DNA of 32,813 nucleotides from Oscillospiraceae bacterium (GTDB taxonomy: Bacteria; Bacillota; Clostridia; Oscillospirales; Oscillospiraceae), in NCBI GenBank assembly GCA_017516065.1, contig JAFWDQ010000028.1:1-32813 (forward strand), read 5' to 3'. Positions 7,016-13,572 of the stretch are shown here, in pieces; position 1 is the stretch's first letter, and each line of letters starts with the position of its first letter. Both the position numbers and the translations under genes were made by a program. The notes under the pieces are model-generated. The model was not told the DNA's origin and did no database searches. It was given only the letters and a program-made list of their open reading frames with translations.

Positions 7016-9286
7016 ATGGTACTGGCATGTGTCTTTCTGGCCCTCTCGCTGCTCTGTGTGATCGCGGGGCTCTGTCTTTATTATCTCAACCGCCGCAGAT
7101 ATCTGCAGCGGGGCAGGATGCTGATCCTGACCGTCGCGCTCCTGCTGGCTATCCTGATGGTCAACATCGCCGTCGTTCTGCGCACCGGCGCGCTCCATGT
7201 GCTCCCCGGGGTTCTTATCGAGACCATGCAGGTGTTCAGTCTCAACGTGGGTCCGGAGGCGCTTGATGAGGCGCAGTCCTTCTTCCTCTCCCCCGGGTTT
7301 TCCCTGGCTCTGCGGATCTATATCGCCGTGCTGTATACTCTGGCGCCCATTTTCGGCGGCGCCGTCATCTACGACGTGATCGCCGGTGTCTCTCCCTCTC
7401 TGAAGATGCTGACCCGGAAGCGCCGGGTCCTCCACGTCTTCTCGGAGCTCAACGAGCGCTCGATCATCCTGGCGGAGGCCCTGGTCAAAAGCACTGCGGA
7501 GGCGCGGCCCCGGCGGCGCCTCGCCGTCGTCTTCACCGACGTATACGTGGATGCCGGAGAGGAGACGGAGTCGGAGCTGCTGGTCCGGGCCAAGACGCTG
7601 AACGCCGTCTGCTTCCGCAAGGATATCCTGCACTGCGACTACTTCCGCCGGGCCGGCGAGTGCAACTTCTATCTCATGGACGCGGCGCAGGGCGACGACT
7701 TCGACGATGTGAGCACCCTGACGACCCTCAACGCCCTGCTGCCCACCTGCCCCGACGAGACCGAAGACGTGAGGTGGAACCGGAAGCGGGCGTGCAACAT
7801 CTTTGCCTTTTCCAATCACGCGGATACCATTGAGAGCATCCGATCCGTCAAGGCGGCCTTTGACGGACTCAACGACGGCGGTCTGCCCTGCGGCCGGGTC
7901 AGGATCGCGGTGATCCGGGACTTTGCCCAGACCGCCTATCGGCTTATGGAGTCCGTACCGCTCTACCGGCCTCTCATCGCCGCCGGGGATCCCCGGCGGA
8001 CCGGGCAGAAAGACCTGCGGGTGGTGATCTTCGGCAACAACAGCTTCTCCCGGGAGATGTTCAAGACCGTGTTCTGGTGCGGCCAGATGCTGAACACCCG
8101 GCTCTTTCTCACCGTGGTCTGTCCCCGGCGGGGCCCTGACACCGGCGGGGCGGAGTTTAAGGACTACTTAAATCAGCTCAGTCCCGAGATCCTGGAGAGC
8201 TGTCTGCGCTCCCAGGCAAAGCCCGCCTGTCTGAAGCTGGGCACGGAGGACGGGTACGCGCCGCCCTATTGCGGGCTGTCCTTTATCGAGGCCGACACCA
8301 CCGGCGGCGATCTGTGTGAATTTCTGAAGGAACCCCGTACCTGCCGTGGGCTCGACGAGACCTATACTCTCATGGACTGCGACTATTTTCTCGTCATGAC
8401 CGGCAGTGACCGGGACAACATCCGCCTGACGGCGCGGCTCCGCAACGCCCTGGACCTGCTGAAGCTGACAGGGGTCCAGGAGCGGTCCAATCCGGGGCCT
8501 CAGGTCATCGCCTACGCTGTTCGAAGCGACGATCTGCTGCAGGTCTCCGCCCGGCAGTTTGCCCCTCGGGTCCTGCCTCTGATGCCGGCAGCCGACGCGG
8601 ACGTCTCCTCGCCCCTTACCGTGGGCTTCGGGAGCCTGATGGCCCGCTATGGCTGGGACACCGTCATGATGCGGGAAAAGGAGGAGCTTGTCAGCAGCAA
8701 CGACCTGTACAACGGCTGGTCGGATCTGACCCGGAAAAAGCACCTGCCCTCCGTGCTGTACAGCGCCAGCCTACTGCTGGAGGACGAACAGGGCCGGGGC
8801 TTCGTGGACGATGAGGGCGAGCTGGAGCGCCGTCGGGTCCGGCAGGCGCTGGCGGAGCGGCTGGACGGCGACGGGCGCTGTCTGCGCTATGAAGAATACG
8901 GGGCTCTGGCGGACGCTCTGGCCTGGCTGGAGCACCGCCGGTGGAACGCCTTTCTGCGGACCCAGGGCTTCCGGCGGCCGTTTGCCGACGTCGCCGCCGT
9001 CTTTGACGCCGTCAACTCCGGTGTGCGGCCCGGTGCAGCGGGCCACATCTACGCCCGGAAAAACATCTCCGCCCGGCTGCACCCCTGTCTCGTGGAGGAG
9101 CGTCCGGAGACGGGCCGCCTGAACCGGGACTGGTCCTTCGACGCCATGGGGGCCGTGGGTCAGTGGCGGGCCGTCGCGGACGGCGCAGAACAGACCGGGG
9201 GCCTGTTCTCCGGCTGGAAGCGGATCGTGGAGAGCGACTACTGCATCGGAGACTTTCTGGACACGGAGGAGGACGGCGCGTCATGA
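7016..9286 (+). CDS. Membrane protein with tandem Rossmann/TrkA-like modules and C-terminal RyR domain
   Basis: A 756-residue protein. The first ~125 residues hold three predicted transmembrane segments (about 2-23, 36-57 and 98-120). Two nucleotide-binding-like alpha/beta modules follow. The first begins at VLHVFSELNERSIILAEAL (about 138-156). The second begins at RVVIFGNNSFSREMFK (about 340-356) and includes YFLVMTGSDRDNIRLTARLR further on. They resemble TrkA-N/RCK regulatory domains of ion channels. At about 628-700 there is a RyR-type domain: LAxxLxWLEHRRWNAF with E639, H640 and W643, then RKNISARLHPCLVE (681-694). No potassium selectivity filter (TxGYG) is visible, so a channel role is only a guess. 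ATG 7016 follows GGGTGA by 9 nt; a TTG one codon earlier is possible. The stop overlaps the next start (ATGA). Likely a membrane sensor or effector of this operon. Confidence 0.7.
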   Translation: MVLACVFLALSLLCVIAGLCLYYLNRRRYLQRGRMLILTVALLLAILMVNIAVVLRTGALHVLPGVLIETMQVFSLNVGPEALDEAQSFFLSPGFSLALRIYIAVLYTLAPIFGGAVIYDVIAGVSPSLKMLTRKRRVLHVFSELNERSIILAEALVKSTAEARPRRRLAVVFTDVYVDAGEETESELLVRAKTLNAVCFRKDILHCDYFRRAGECNFYLMDAAQGDDFDDVSTLTTLNALLPTCPDETEDVRWNRKRACNIFAFSNHADTIESIRSVKAAFDGLNDGGLPCGRVRIAVIRDFAQTAYRLMESVPLYRPLIAAGDPRRTGQKDLRVVIFGNNSFSREMFKTVFWCGQMLNTRLFLTVVCPRRGPDTGGAEFKDYLNQLSPEILESCLRSQAKPACLKLGTEDGYAPPYCGLSFIEADTTGGDLCEFLKEPRTCRGLDETYTLMDCDYFLVMTGSDRDNIRLTARLRNALDLLKLTGVQERSNPGPQVIAYAVRSDDLLQVSARQFAPRVLPLMPAADADVSSPLTVGFGSLMARYGWDTVMMREKEELVSSNDLYNGWSDLTRKKHLPSVLYSASLLLEDEQGRGFVDDEGELERRRVRQALAERLDGDGRCLRYEEYGALADALAWLEHRRWNAFLRTQGFRRPFADVAAVFDAVNSGVRPGAAGHIYARKNISARLHPCLVEERPETGRLNRDWSFDAMGAVGQWRAVADGAEQTGGLFSGWKRIVESDYCIGDFLDTEEDGAS

Positions 9287-9822
9287 GGGTCATCAAGAAA
9301 GAGGGCGCCGTGGTCCGCGCCTGGCGGCTCGGAGACGGGTCCGACATGGAGCGGGAGCTGATCCGACAGGGCAGGATCCGGGTCCTTGCCGACGGCCGCT
9401 ATGCCGTCCTCTCCCGGGAGACGGACGGCGAGAACGGTCAGATCGTCGGCGCCGGGGACTATTTCAAGGTGGACGGCGGCGGGTTCCCCTATCCGAACAC
9501 GGCGGCGTTTTTCGAGGAAAACCACGTGCATCTGGAGGGAGATCTGTACCGTCAGCTCCCCCGGCCTCTGGAGGCGTGGGAGTCGGGAGAACCGGCGTCC
9601 GATGCGCTCCGGTGGCTGCTGGACCGCGGCAGACTGCGGCTTCACGAGGAGGACCCGGCCCGTTACTATGAGGCGGAGCTCTGGGGCACCACCCTCACCG
9701 CGGCAAAGGACGCGGTCCTGGTGTTCTATGACACGGTCCGGGACGGGGACGGGCATATCACGGATGTCACCTTCAACTTCGTCGCCGCCGAGGAGTTCCG
9801 GCAGAACTACGACAGGCTCTGA
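9283..9822 (+). CDS. Unrecognised 179-aa protein of the RyR operon
   Basis: I do not recognise this protein. It has no signal peptide and no membrane segment; it is acidic and probably cytosolic. The N-terminal half, from RVIKKEGAVVRAWRLGDG to GAGDYFKVDGGGFPYPN and AAFFEENH, loosely recalls the small beta-rich proteins of phages that carry a K-K-P-V-x-V-x-A ... GDY(I/V) ... G-x-x-YP pattern. That likeness is tentative. The C-terminal half contains RQLPRPLEAWESGEP and a repeated WLLDRGRLRLHEEDPA / ELWGTTLTAAKDAVLVFYD stretch. The ATG overlaps the stop of the preceding membrane protein by four bases, and GGAGGAGG lies 10 nt upstream, so it is translationally coupled to it. A gap of 21 bases leads to the HD-RyR gene. 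The tight packing suggests that all three products work together. Confidence 0.75.
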   Translation: MRVIKKEGAVVRAWRLGDGSDMERELIRQGRIRVLADGRYAVLSRETDGENGQIVGAGDYFKVDGGGFPYPNTAAFFEENHVHLEGDLYRQLPRPLEAWESGEPASDALRWLLDRGRLRLHEEDPARYYEAELWGTTLTAAKDAVLVFYDTVRDGDGHITDVTFNFVAAEEFRQNYDRL

Positions 9823-9843
9823 CTGTCGGCAGGAGGATATTCT

Positions 9844-11535
9844 ATGCGATCGGAAAAGGATTACATACGCGCGTTTTTTCAGACTCTGACTCTGGACGCG
9901 GACCGGCAGGGACACACCTACGGGGCGCTTCTCTCGGCGTCCGTCGATGCGTTTCTGGCCGATCAGAGCAAGGCGAAGGCCTATGACGTCTACAGTATGT
10001 TTTTCGATATTTACCGCACTGCGCACAGCGGGACGCGGTCCTTTGTGGACCTGCTGGACCTCCTGCGGGGCTATGAGGAGCACTCCGGCAGACTCAGCGA
10101 CGGGCAGCGGGATCACTACGTCCATTCCGTCAATGTGTTCCTGCTGGGGCTGTGTCTGTACGCCAACAACGCCGCGATCCGGGCGGCATGCCGGGAGAAC
10201 CGGGACCGGCAGGCTGTGCCCCGGGCGTTTTCCACCGAGGAGGAGGAATTCCTGTTCTCCTGGGGTCTTGCGGCGCTGTTCCACGACATCGGCTACCCGC
10301 TGGAGATCATCCACTCCCAGACGAATAAGTTCATCTCCTTCGTCTCCGGCAACCGGCAGAAGGAGATCCTGCCCTACACCGCCTACCGGGATTTCGGCAG
10401 GCTGAACGTCATCGAGGCCGAACCGGCGGACACGCCGGTCGCCGCCCCCTTTGATCCCCTGTGTCCCACAGACCTGATCGCCTGGCGTATTTCGGAGGAT
10501 CTCGGTGTCGACGCCGGAGCGATCAAGGACACCATGGACCGTTACCTGTCCAATATGCAGGCCCACGGCTTCGTGGACCACGGCTATTACAGCGCGCTGA
10601 TCGTACTGAAATGGTACGGCGAGGCGCTGCTGTCCCACGGCGCCGGGGCGCTGTTCTACAACCAGATCCTCCGGGCCGCCGCCGCCATCTTCCTGCACAA
10701 CGCCTACCGGAACGTGCTGGTGAAGCCCCCCTACCGGCGGCCGCCGCTGCGCTGCGCCGACGCGCCGCTGGCCTGGCTGCTGATCCTCTGCGACGAGGCC
10801 CAGGAGTGGAACCGGGAGGCCTACGGCGAGAAGGTCCGGGCCAGATTGGCGGTAGATGACTCGGCTCTGAGCATCGACGACCGGGCGCTGCAGCTGCACT
10901 ATATCACCCGGCAGGGTATATTGGAGACCGATTTTCTTGAGGACAAGCGGCAGCTGCTCCGCACCCTTCTGGACATCGGCGCCGTCTTCCCCGATGGGAT
11001 ATCCGTCACCGCAACGATGGAGACGGGGCAGCTGATCGAGACGATCCGCCGCTCCGCCGTGCTGCCCCGGCTTCTGGTGGAGAATATCGAGGCCCTGGCA
11101 AAGGCCATCCATGCCGACTACAACGCAAAGCAGCTGGCCCGTCATCCGGGAACGCCCCTGACCTATCCGGACTGGGCGTCTTTGCCGGATACGCTGAAGT
11201 ACTCCAACGTCCGGCAGGCGCAGTCCATCGTGGAAAAGCTGCGGCTCATCGGCTGCCGCGTGGACGTGGCCTCCGGAGAGCCGGAATATATGCTGACCGG
11301 CGGGGACGTGGAGCGTCTGGCCCGGGCGGAACATGAGCTCTGGGTGGAGGAGCGGCTGAAAAACGGCTGGCGGTACGGGCCGGAGAAAAACGTGGACGGC
11401 AGGATCTCGCCGTATCTGGTCCCCTATGATCTTTTGACGGAGGAGATCAAGGAGCTGGACCGGGACACGATCCGGAATATCCGGCCGCTACTGGCCTCTG
11501 TGGGCCTTGCGGTGTACAGAGACGCGGAGGACTGA
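9844..11535 (+). CDS. HD-type phosphohydrolase-like protein with C-terminal RyR domain
   Basis: A 563-residue soluble protein. Its centre carries an HD-superfamily metal-site pattern: DHYVHS (H94), FHDIGYPLE (H147-D148), DHGYYSA (H246), FLHNAYR (H285) and LCDEAQEW (D317). This fits an HD phosphohydrolase, a fold that often cleaves nucleotides or cyclic nucleotides. The C-terminus (about 488-560) is a clear RyR-type domain: LARAEHELWVEE (E496, H497, W500), GWRYGPEKNV, R520-I-S-P-Y-L-V-P, then a DRDTIRNI helix. The start is firm: AGGAGG lies 7 nt before the ATG. The gene ends 29 bases before a bidirectional terminator. The substrate is unknown. With the RyR membrane protein in the same operon, a role in making, reading or clearing a small nucleotide-like signal is plausible but unproven. 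Confidence 0.75.
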   Translation: MRSEKDYIRAFFQTLTLDADRQGHTYGALLSASVDAFLADQSKAKAYDVYSMFFDIYRTAHSGTRSFVDLLDLLRGYEEHSGRLSDGQRDHYVHSVNVFLLGLCLYANNAAIRAACRENRDRQAVPRAFSTEEEEFLFSWGLAALFHDIGYPLEIIHSQTNKFISFVSGNRQKEILPYTAYRDFGRLNVIEAEPADTPVAAPFDPLCPTDLIAWRISEDLGVDAGAIKDTMDRYLSNMQAHGFVDHGYYSALIVLKWYGEALLSHGAGALFYNQILRAAAAIFLHNAYRNVLVKPPYRRPPLRCADAPLAWLLILCDEAQEWNREAYGEKVRARLAVDDSALSIDDRALQLHYITRQGILETDFLEDKRQLLRTLLDIGAVFPDGISVTATMETGQLIETIRRSAVLPRLLVENIEALAKAIHADYNAKQLARHPGTPLTYPDWASLPDTLKYSNVRQAQSIVEKLRLIGCRVDVASGEPEYMLTGGDVERLARAEHELWVEERLKNGWRYGPEKNVDGRISPYLVPYDLLTEEIKELDRDTIRNIRPLLASVGLAVYRDAED

Positions 11536-11564
11536 CCCCGGGGACAAAACGGGAAAACGAGAGC

Positions 11565-11595
11565 AAAAGGGACGGGCAGACGCCCGTCCCTTTTT
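11565..11595. terminator. Bidirectional terminator between the RyR operon and the SASP gene
   Basis: The stem AAAAGGGACGGGC/GCCCGTCCCTTTT with an AGAC loop is followed by T on the plus strand and by TTTT on the minus strand. It lies between convergent genes. It is nearly identical to the terminator at 6872-6902, including a compensatory base-pair swap. Confidence 0.88.
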
Positions 11596-11615
11596 ATGCT
11601 CTGAAACAGCCGATG

Positions 11616-11813
11616 TTACTTCAGGCCGTTTTCATAGGCCTCGATCATCTTCTTGACCATCTGGCCGCCGATGGAGCCGGCCTGCTTGGAGGTCAGGTCG
11701 CCGTTGTAGCCCTGCTTGAGATTGACGCCGACTTCGGCAGCGGCTTCCATCTTGAACTGATCCATCGCCGCACGGGCAGCGGGGATATTGATGCGATTGC
11801 TGTTACTGGACAT
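11616..11813 (-). CDS. Alpha/beta-type small acid-soluble spore protein
   Basis: DNA-binding protein that coats spore DNA and protects it from UV and other damage; during germination it is degraded by the GPR protease. The 65-residue product has the family hallmarks: N-terminal SSNSNRINIPAARAAMDQFK, the M-E-x-A-x-E-V-G-V region around the GPR cleavage zone, and the highly conserved GYNGDLTSKQAGSIGGQMVKKMIE C-terminal half (residues about 36-59). The start at 11811-11813 is preceded by AAGGAG; a longer in-frame opening further upstream lacks a ribosome binding site and would add a non-conserved leader. A sigma-G-like promoter lies 46 bp upstream. This single gene is good evidence for an endospore former. 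Confidence 0.95.
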   Translation of the reverse strand: MSSNSNRINIPAARAAMDQFKMEAAAEVGVNLKQGYNGDLTSKQAGSIGGQMVKKMIEAYENGLK

Positions 11814-11858
11814 ATCGTCGCAACTCCTTTTTCTTCGTTCCGGGCGTTTGCCCGCACC

Positions 11859-11887
11859 TATCATTGCCCGTCAGCGCAGTTCTATGC
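11859..11887 (-). promoter_or_regulatory. Sigma-G-like (forespore) promoter of the SASP gene
   Basis: On the minus strand GCATA (11883-11887) is followed after 17 bp by AATGATA (11859-11865). This matches the forespore pattern GNATR / CATNNTA at all but one position and fits the known late-forespore expression of SASP genes. Confidence 0.55.
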
Positions 11888-11900
11888 GGATTTTCTGCTG

Positions 11901-11936
11901 AAAAAATTTGCATCCTGCAAGAAAAAGCAGGATGCA
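11901..11936 (-). terminator. Minus-strand terminator-like hairpin with no visible parent gene
   Basis: Perfect arms TGCATCCTGC/GCAGGATGCA (11909-11918, 11927-11936) with an 8-nt loop. On the minus strand a run of six T (11901-11906) follows after two A. It lies upstream of the SASP promoter and would stop minus-strand transcripts coming from 11940-12240, where no coding gene is supported on that strand. Confidence 0.5.
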
Positions 11937-12247
11937 GGTTTCAGGTCGCCGGAACACGTCCGCAGGCCGATCGATCAAAACTGAAAAAGCCATGAAAAAT
12001 GAAAAACATGAAAAAACTGAATTCCCCGCGCCGTTCCTTTCTTTTCCCCCTCCAGATGACTTTAACGGAGGCAGACCTGATACGGCATTTTTCCTCCGTG
12101 AAGAAAAGCGACGAGCAACTTTAAGAATTGTTAAGCTTTTTAGTACGAAGGATTTAAGAATCGTCTGCTATGATAGGCTCATCAGATGCGGAAACGATCC
12201 GTTGTTTCCCTCTCCCTGAAAACTATCACAGAAAGGACACGATTTGA
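11937..12247. promoter_or_regulatory. AT-richer regulatory gap with promoter and direct repeats for the lipoprotein-kinase operon
   Basis: No protein gene is convincing here. On the plus strand an extended -10, TGC-TATGAT (12166-12174), lies about 75 bp before the lipoprotein start and has no good -35. TTTAAGAAT occurs twice (12120-12128 and 12153-12161), 33 bp or about three helical turns apart, with a third TTAAG at 12131. The second copy lies just upstream of the -10 box. This arrangement suits activation by a response regulator. Further upstream are three ATGAAAAA motifs within 24 bp (11992-12015) and an inverted repeat ACGGAGG/CCTCCGT (about 12065-12099). Confidence 0.45.
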
Positions 12248-12721
12248 ATGAAAAGTATCAGCAAGAAACAACTGCTCACCAGCGTCGGTGCCGTAATGCT
12301 CGTCGCAGCAATGTGCTTCTCCGGCCTCGCGGGCTGCGGGGCTAAGACGCCTGCAGCCAACGACGGCAAAACGTCGGCATCTACCCAGGTGGATACCGGC
12401 AAGAAAGACAACAAGGGCTCCAATAAGGCCGGCACTGGCAAGACGTCCGTCGGCAAGACTGATGCCGGCAAGACTGATGCTGGCAAGGCTGATACCGGCA
12501 AGACGTCCGTCGGCAAGACTGATGCCGACAAGGCGCCCGCCAATAAGACTCCCACAGAAAAAGCCGATGCCGGAAAGGTAAGCGTCAGCAAGGACACTGC
12601 GAACAAGGCCAAGGACAAGACCAGTAAGGACAAGACGTCCGTTTCCAAGCCCGATACCGGTACAAAGGACGCGGGCAGCAAGACGCCCACCGTCAAGGTC
12701 GTTCCCAAGGGAGCTAAATAA
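12248..12721 (+). CDS. Low-complexity Lys/Thr/Asp-rich lipoprotein
   Basis: The 157-residue product begins with a lipoprotein signal peptide whose lipobox is LAGC (Cys30, counting from the ATG). The mature part is almost entirely low-complexity, built from units such as GKTDA and GKTSV, and is very rich in Lys, Thr, Ala, Asp and Gly. It has no aromatic core, so it is probably unfolded and extends from the membrane into the cell wall. At the DNA level a 31-nt stretch at 12437-12467 is repeated exactly at 12497-12527, and 15-nt units recur between them, so copy number may vary. AAAGGA lies about 10 nt before the ATG. It is followed by a response regulator and a sensor kinase on the same strand. 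It may be a target or accessory of that pair. Function unknown. Confidence 0.8.
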   Translation: MKSISKKQLLTSVGAVMLVAAMCFSGLAGCGAKTPAANDGKTSASTQVDTGKKDNKGSNKAGTGKTSVGKTDAGKTDAGKADTGKTSVGKTDADKAPANKTPTEKADAGKVSVSKDTANKAKDKTSKDKTSVSKPDTGTKDAGSKTPTVKVVPKGAK

Positions 12722-12767
12722 GGCCTCCCAAACTCTTTCGTTTCTTTTTCATTCTCTTTCTCCCATA

Positions 12768-12811
12768 GCGGGCACCTCCTGCATCCGCATACGCTGAACA
12801 GAGGTGCCCGC
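12768..12811 (+). repeat. Inverted repeat between lipoprotein and response regulator
   Basis: GCGGGCACCTC (12768-12778) and GAGGTGCCCGC (12801-12811) form perfect 11-bp arms around a 22-nt loop. There is no T run, so it is not a clean intrinsic terminator. It may be an RNA processing or stabilising hairpin, or an attenuator that lowers read-through into the regulator. Confidence 0.6.
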
Positions 12812-12840
12812 AACTCTATTCTGACAGGAAAACAAACGAT

Positions 12841-13572
12841 ATGGACACACAGACGATCTTAGTGGTTGACGACGAAGCCGAAATCAGGGAAGGCCTCCGC
12901 ATCCTGTTAAGCGGTGAAAACTATACCATCCTGGAGGCAGAAAACGGCAGTCAGGCTCTGGAGCGACTTGCGGATAATGCGGATAATATTGACCTGGTGA
13001 TTCTGGACATTATGATGCCCGGTCTGTCAGGTCTTCGTGTGTGTGAGGAGATCCGAAAAAAATCTACCGTTCCCATTCTTTTCCTAACTGCCAAGGCACA
13101 GGAAGAGGATAAACTGGTGGGTCTGATTGCCGGAGGAGACGACTATCTGCCCAAGCCCTTTTCCTATTCGGAACTTATGGGCCGGGTGAAAGCCCTGCTG
13201 CGCCGCTACTGCGTTTATCGCGGAAAAGCCCAGAGCGGCACCCTCGGCCGCGACAACATCCTCTCCGCCAACGGGATCAAACTCAGTCTGGATTATAATC
13301 AGATTTGGGTGCGCGGGAAGCAGGTCGAACTGACGGAAATCGAGTATCGGATCCTGCGACTCCTGATGCAGAATTCCCATCGTTTTTTCTCTGCGCAAAG
13401 CATCTACGAAAGCGTGTGGAACGAACCCTATTTCTATATCTCGAACGGGACCGTAATGGTCCACATCCGCAAGCTACGGGTAAAAATAGAGGAGGATCCT
13501 CAAGCTCCGAAAATTCTGAAGACGATCTGGGGCAAGGGCTATCGCTTCGAGGTGAACGCAGATGATGAATAA
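12841..13572 (+). CDS. OmpR/PhoB-family response regulator
   Basis: Cytosolic transcription regulator of 243 residues. Receiver domain (about 5-118): acidic pair D10-D11, phosphoacceptor D56 in LVILDIMMPG, T83 and K105 in LPKPF. Winged-helix DNA-binding domain (about 140-238): VELTEIEYRILRLLMQNS, SAQSIYESVWNE, and the C-terminal VMVHIRKLRVKIEEDP-KTIWGKGYRF, all typical of the OmpR/PhoB (VanR-like) class. The ribosome binding site is weak (AGGA, 11 nt before the ATG). The last 11 bases overlap the start of the kinase gene. The direct TTTAAGAAT repeats upstream of the lipoprotein are possible binding sites. Codon use is less GC-biased than in the flanking metabolic operons. Confidence 0.93.
   Translation: MDTQTILVVDDEAEIREGLRILLSGENYTILEAENGSQALERLADNADNIDLVILDIMMPGLSGLRVCEEIRKKSTVPILFLTAKAQEEDKLVGLIAGGDDYLPKPFSYSELMGRVKALLRRYCVYRGKAQSGTLGRDNILSANGIKLSLDYNQIWVRGKQVELTEIEYRILRLLMQNSHRFFSAQSIYESVWNEPYFYISNGTVMVHIRKLRVKIEEDPQAPKILKTIWGKGYRFEVNADDE

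Noticed and set aside
9238-11334. Long minus-strand reading frame (698 codons) opposite the RyR operon
   Set aside because: The plus-strand genes have ribosome binding sites, overlaps and recognisable HD and RyR motifs; the minus frame has none of these.
11908-12219. Plus-strand frame of 103 codons in the gap before the lipoprotein
   Set aside because: No ribosome binding site before its possible starts, no motif, and it covers hairpin and promoter sequence.
12437-12527. CRISPR-like array
   Set aside because: The repeats lie in frame within a lipoprotein and encode GKTDA/GKTSV units; there are no unique spacers or cas genes. No array was seen elsewhere in the window.
12226-12813. Minus-strand frame opposite the lipoprotein, rich in LPxSVLP repeats
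   Set aside because: Its repeats are the mirror of the GKTDA DNA repeats; the plus-strand frame has a signal peptide, lipobox and ribosome binding site.
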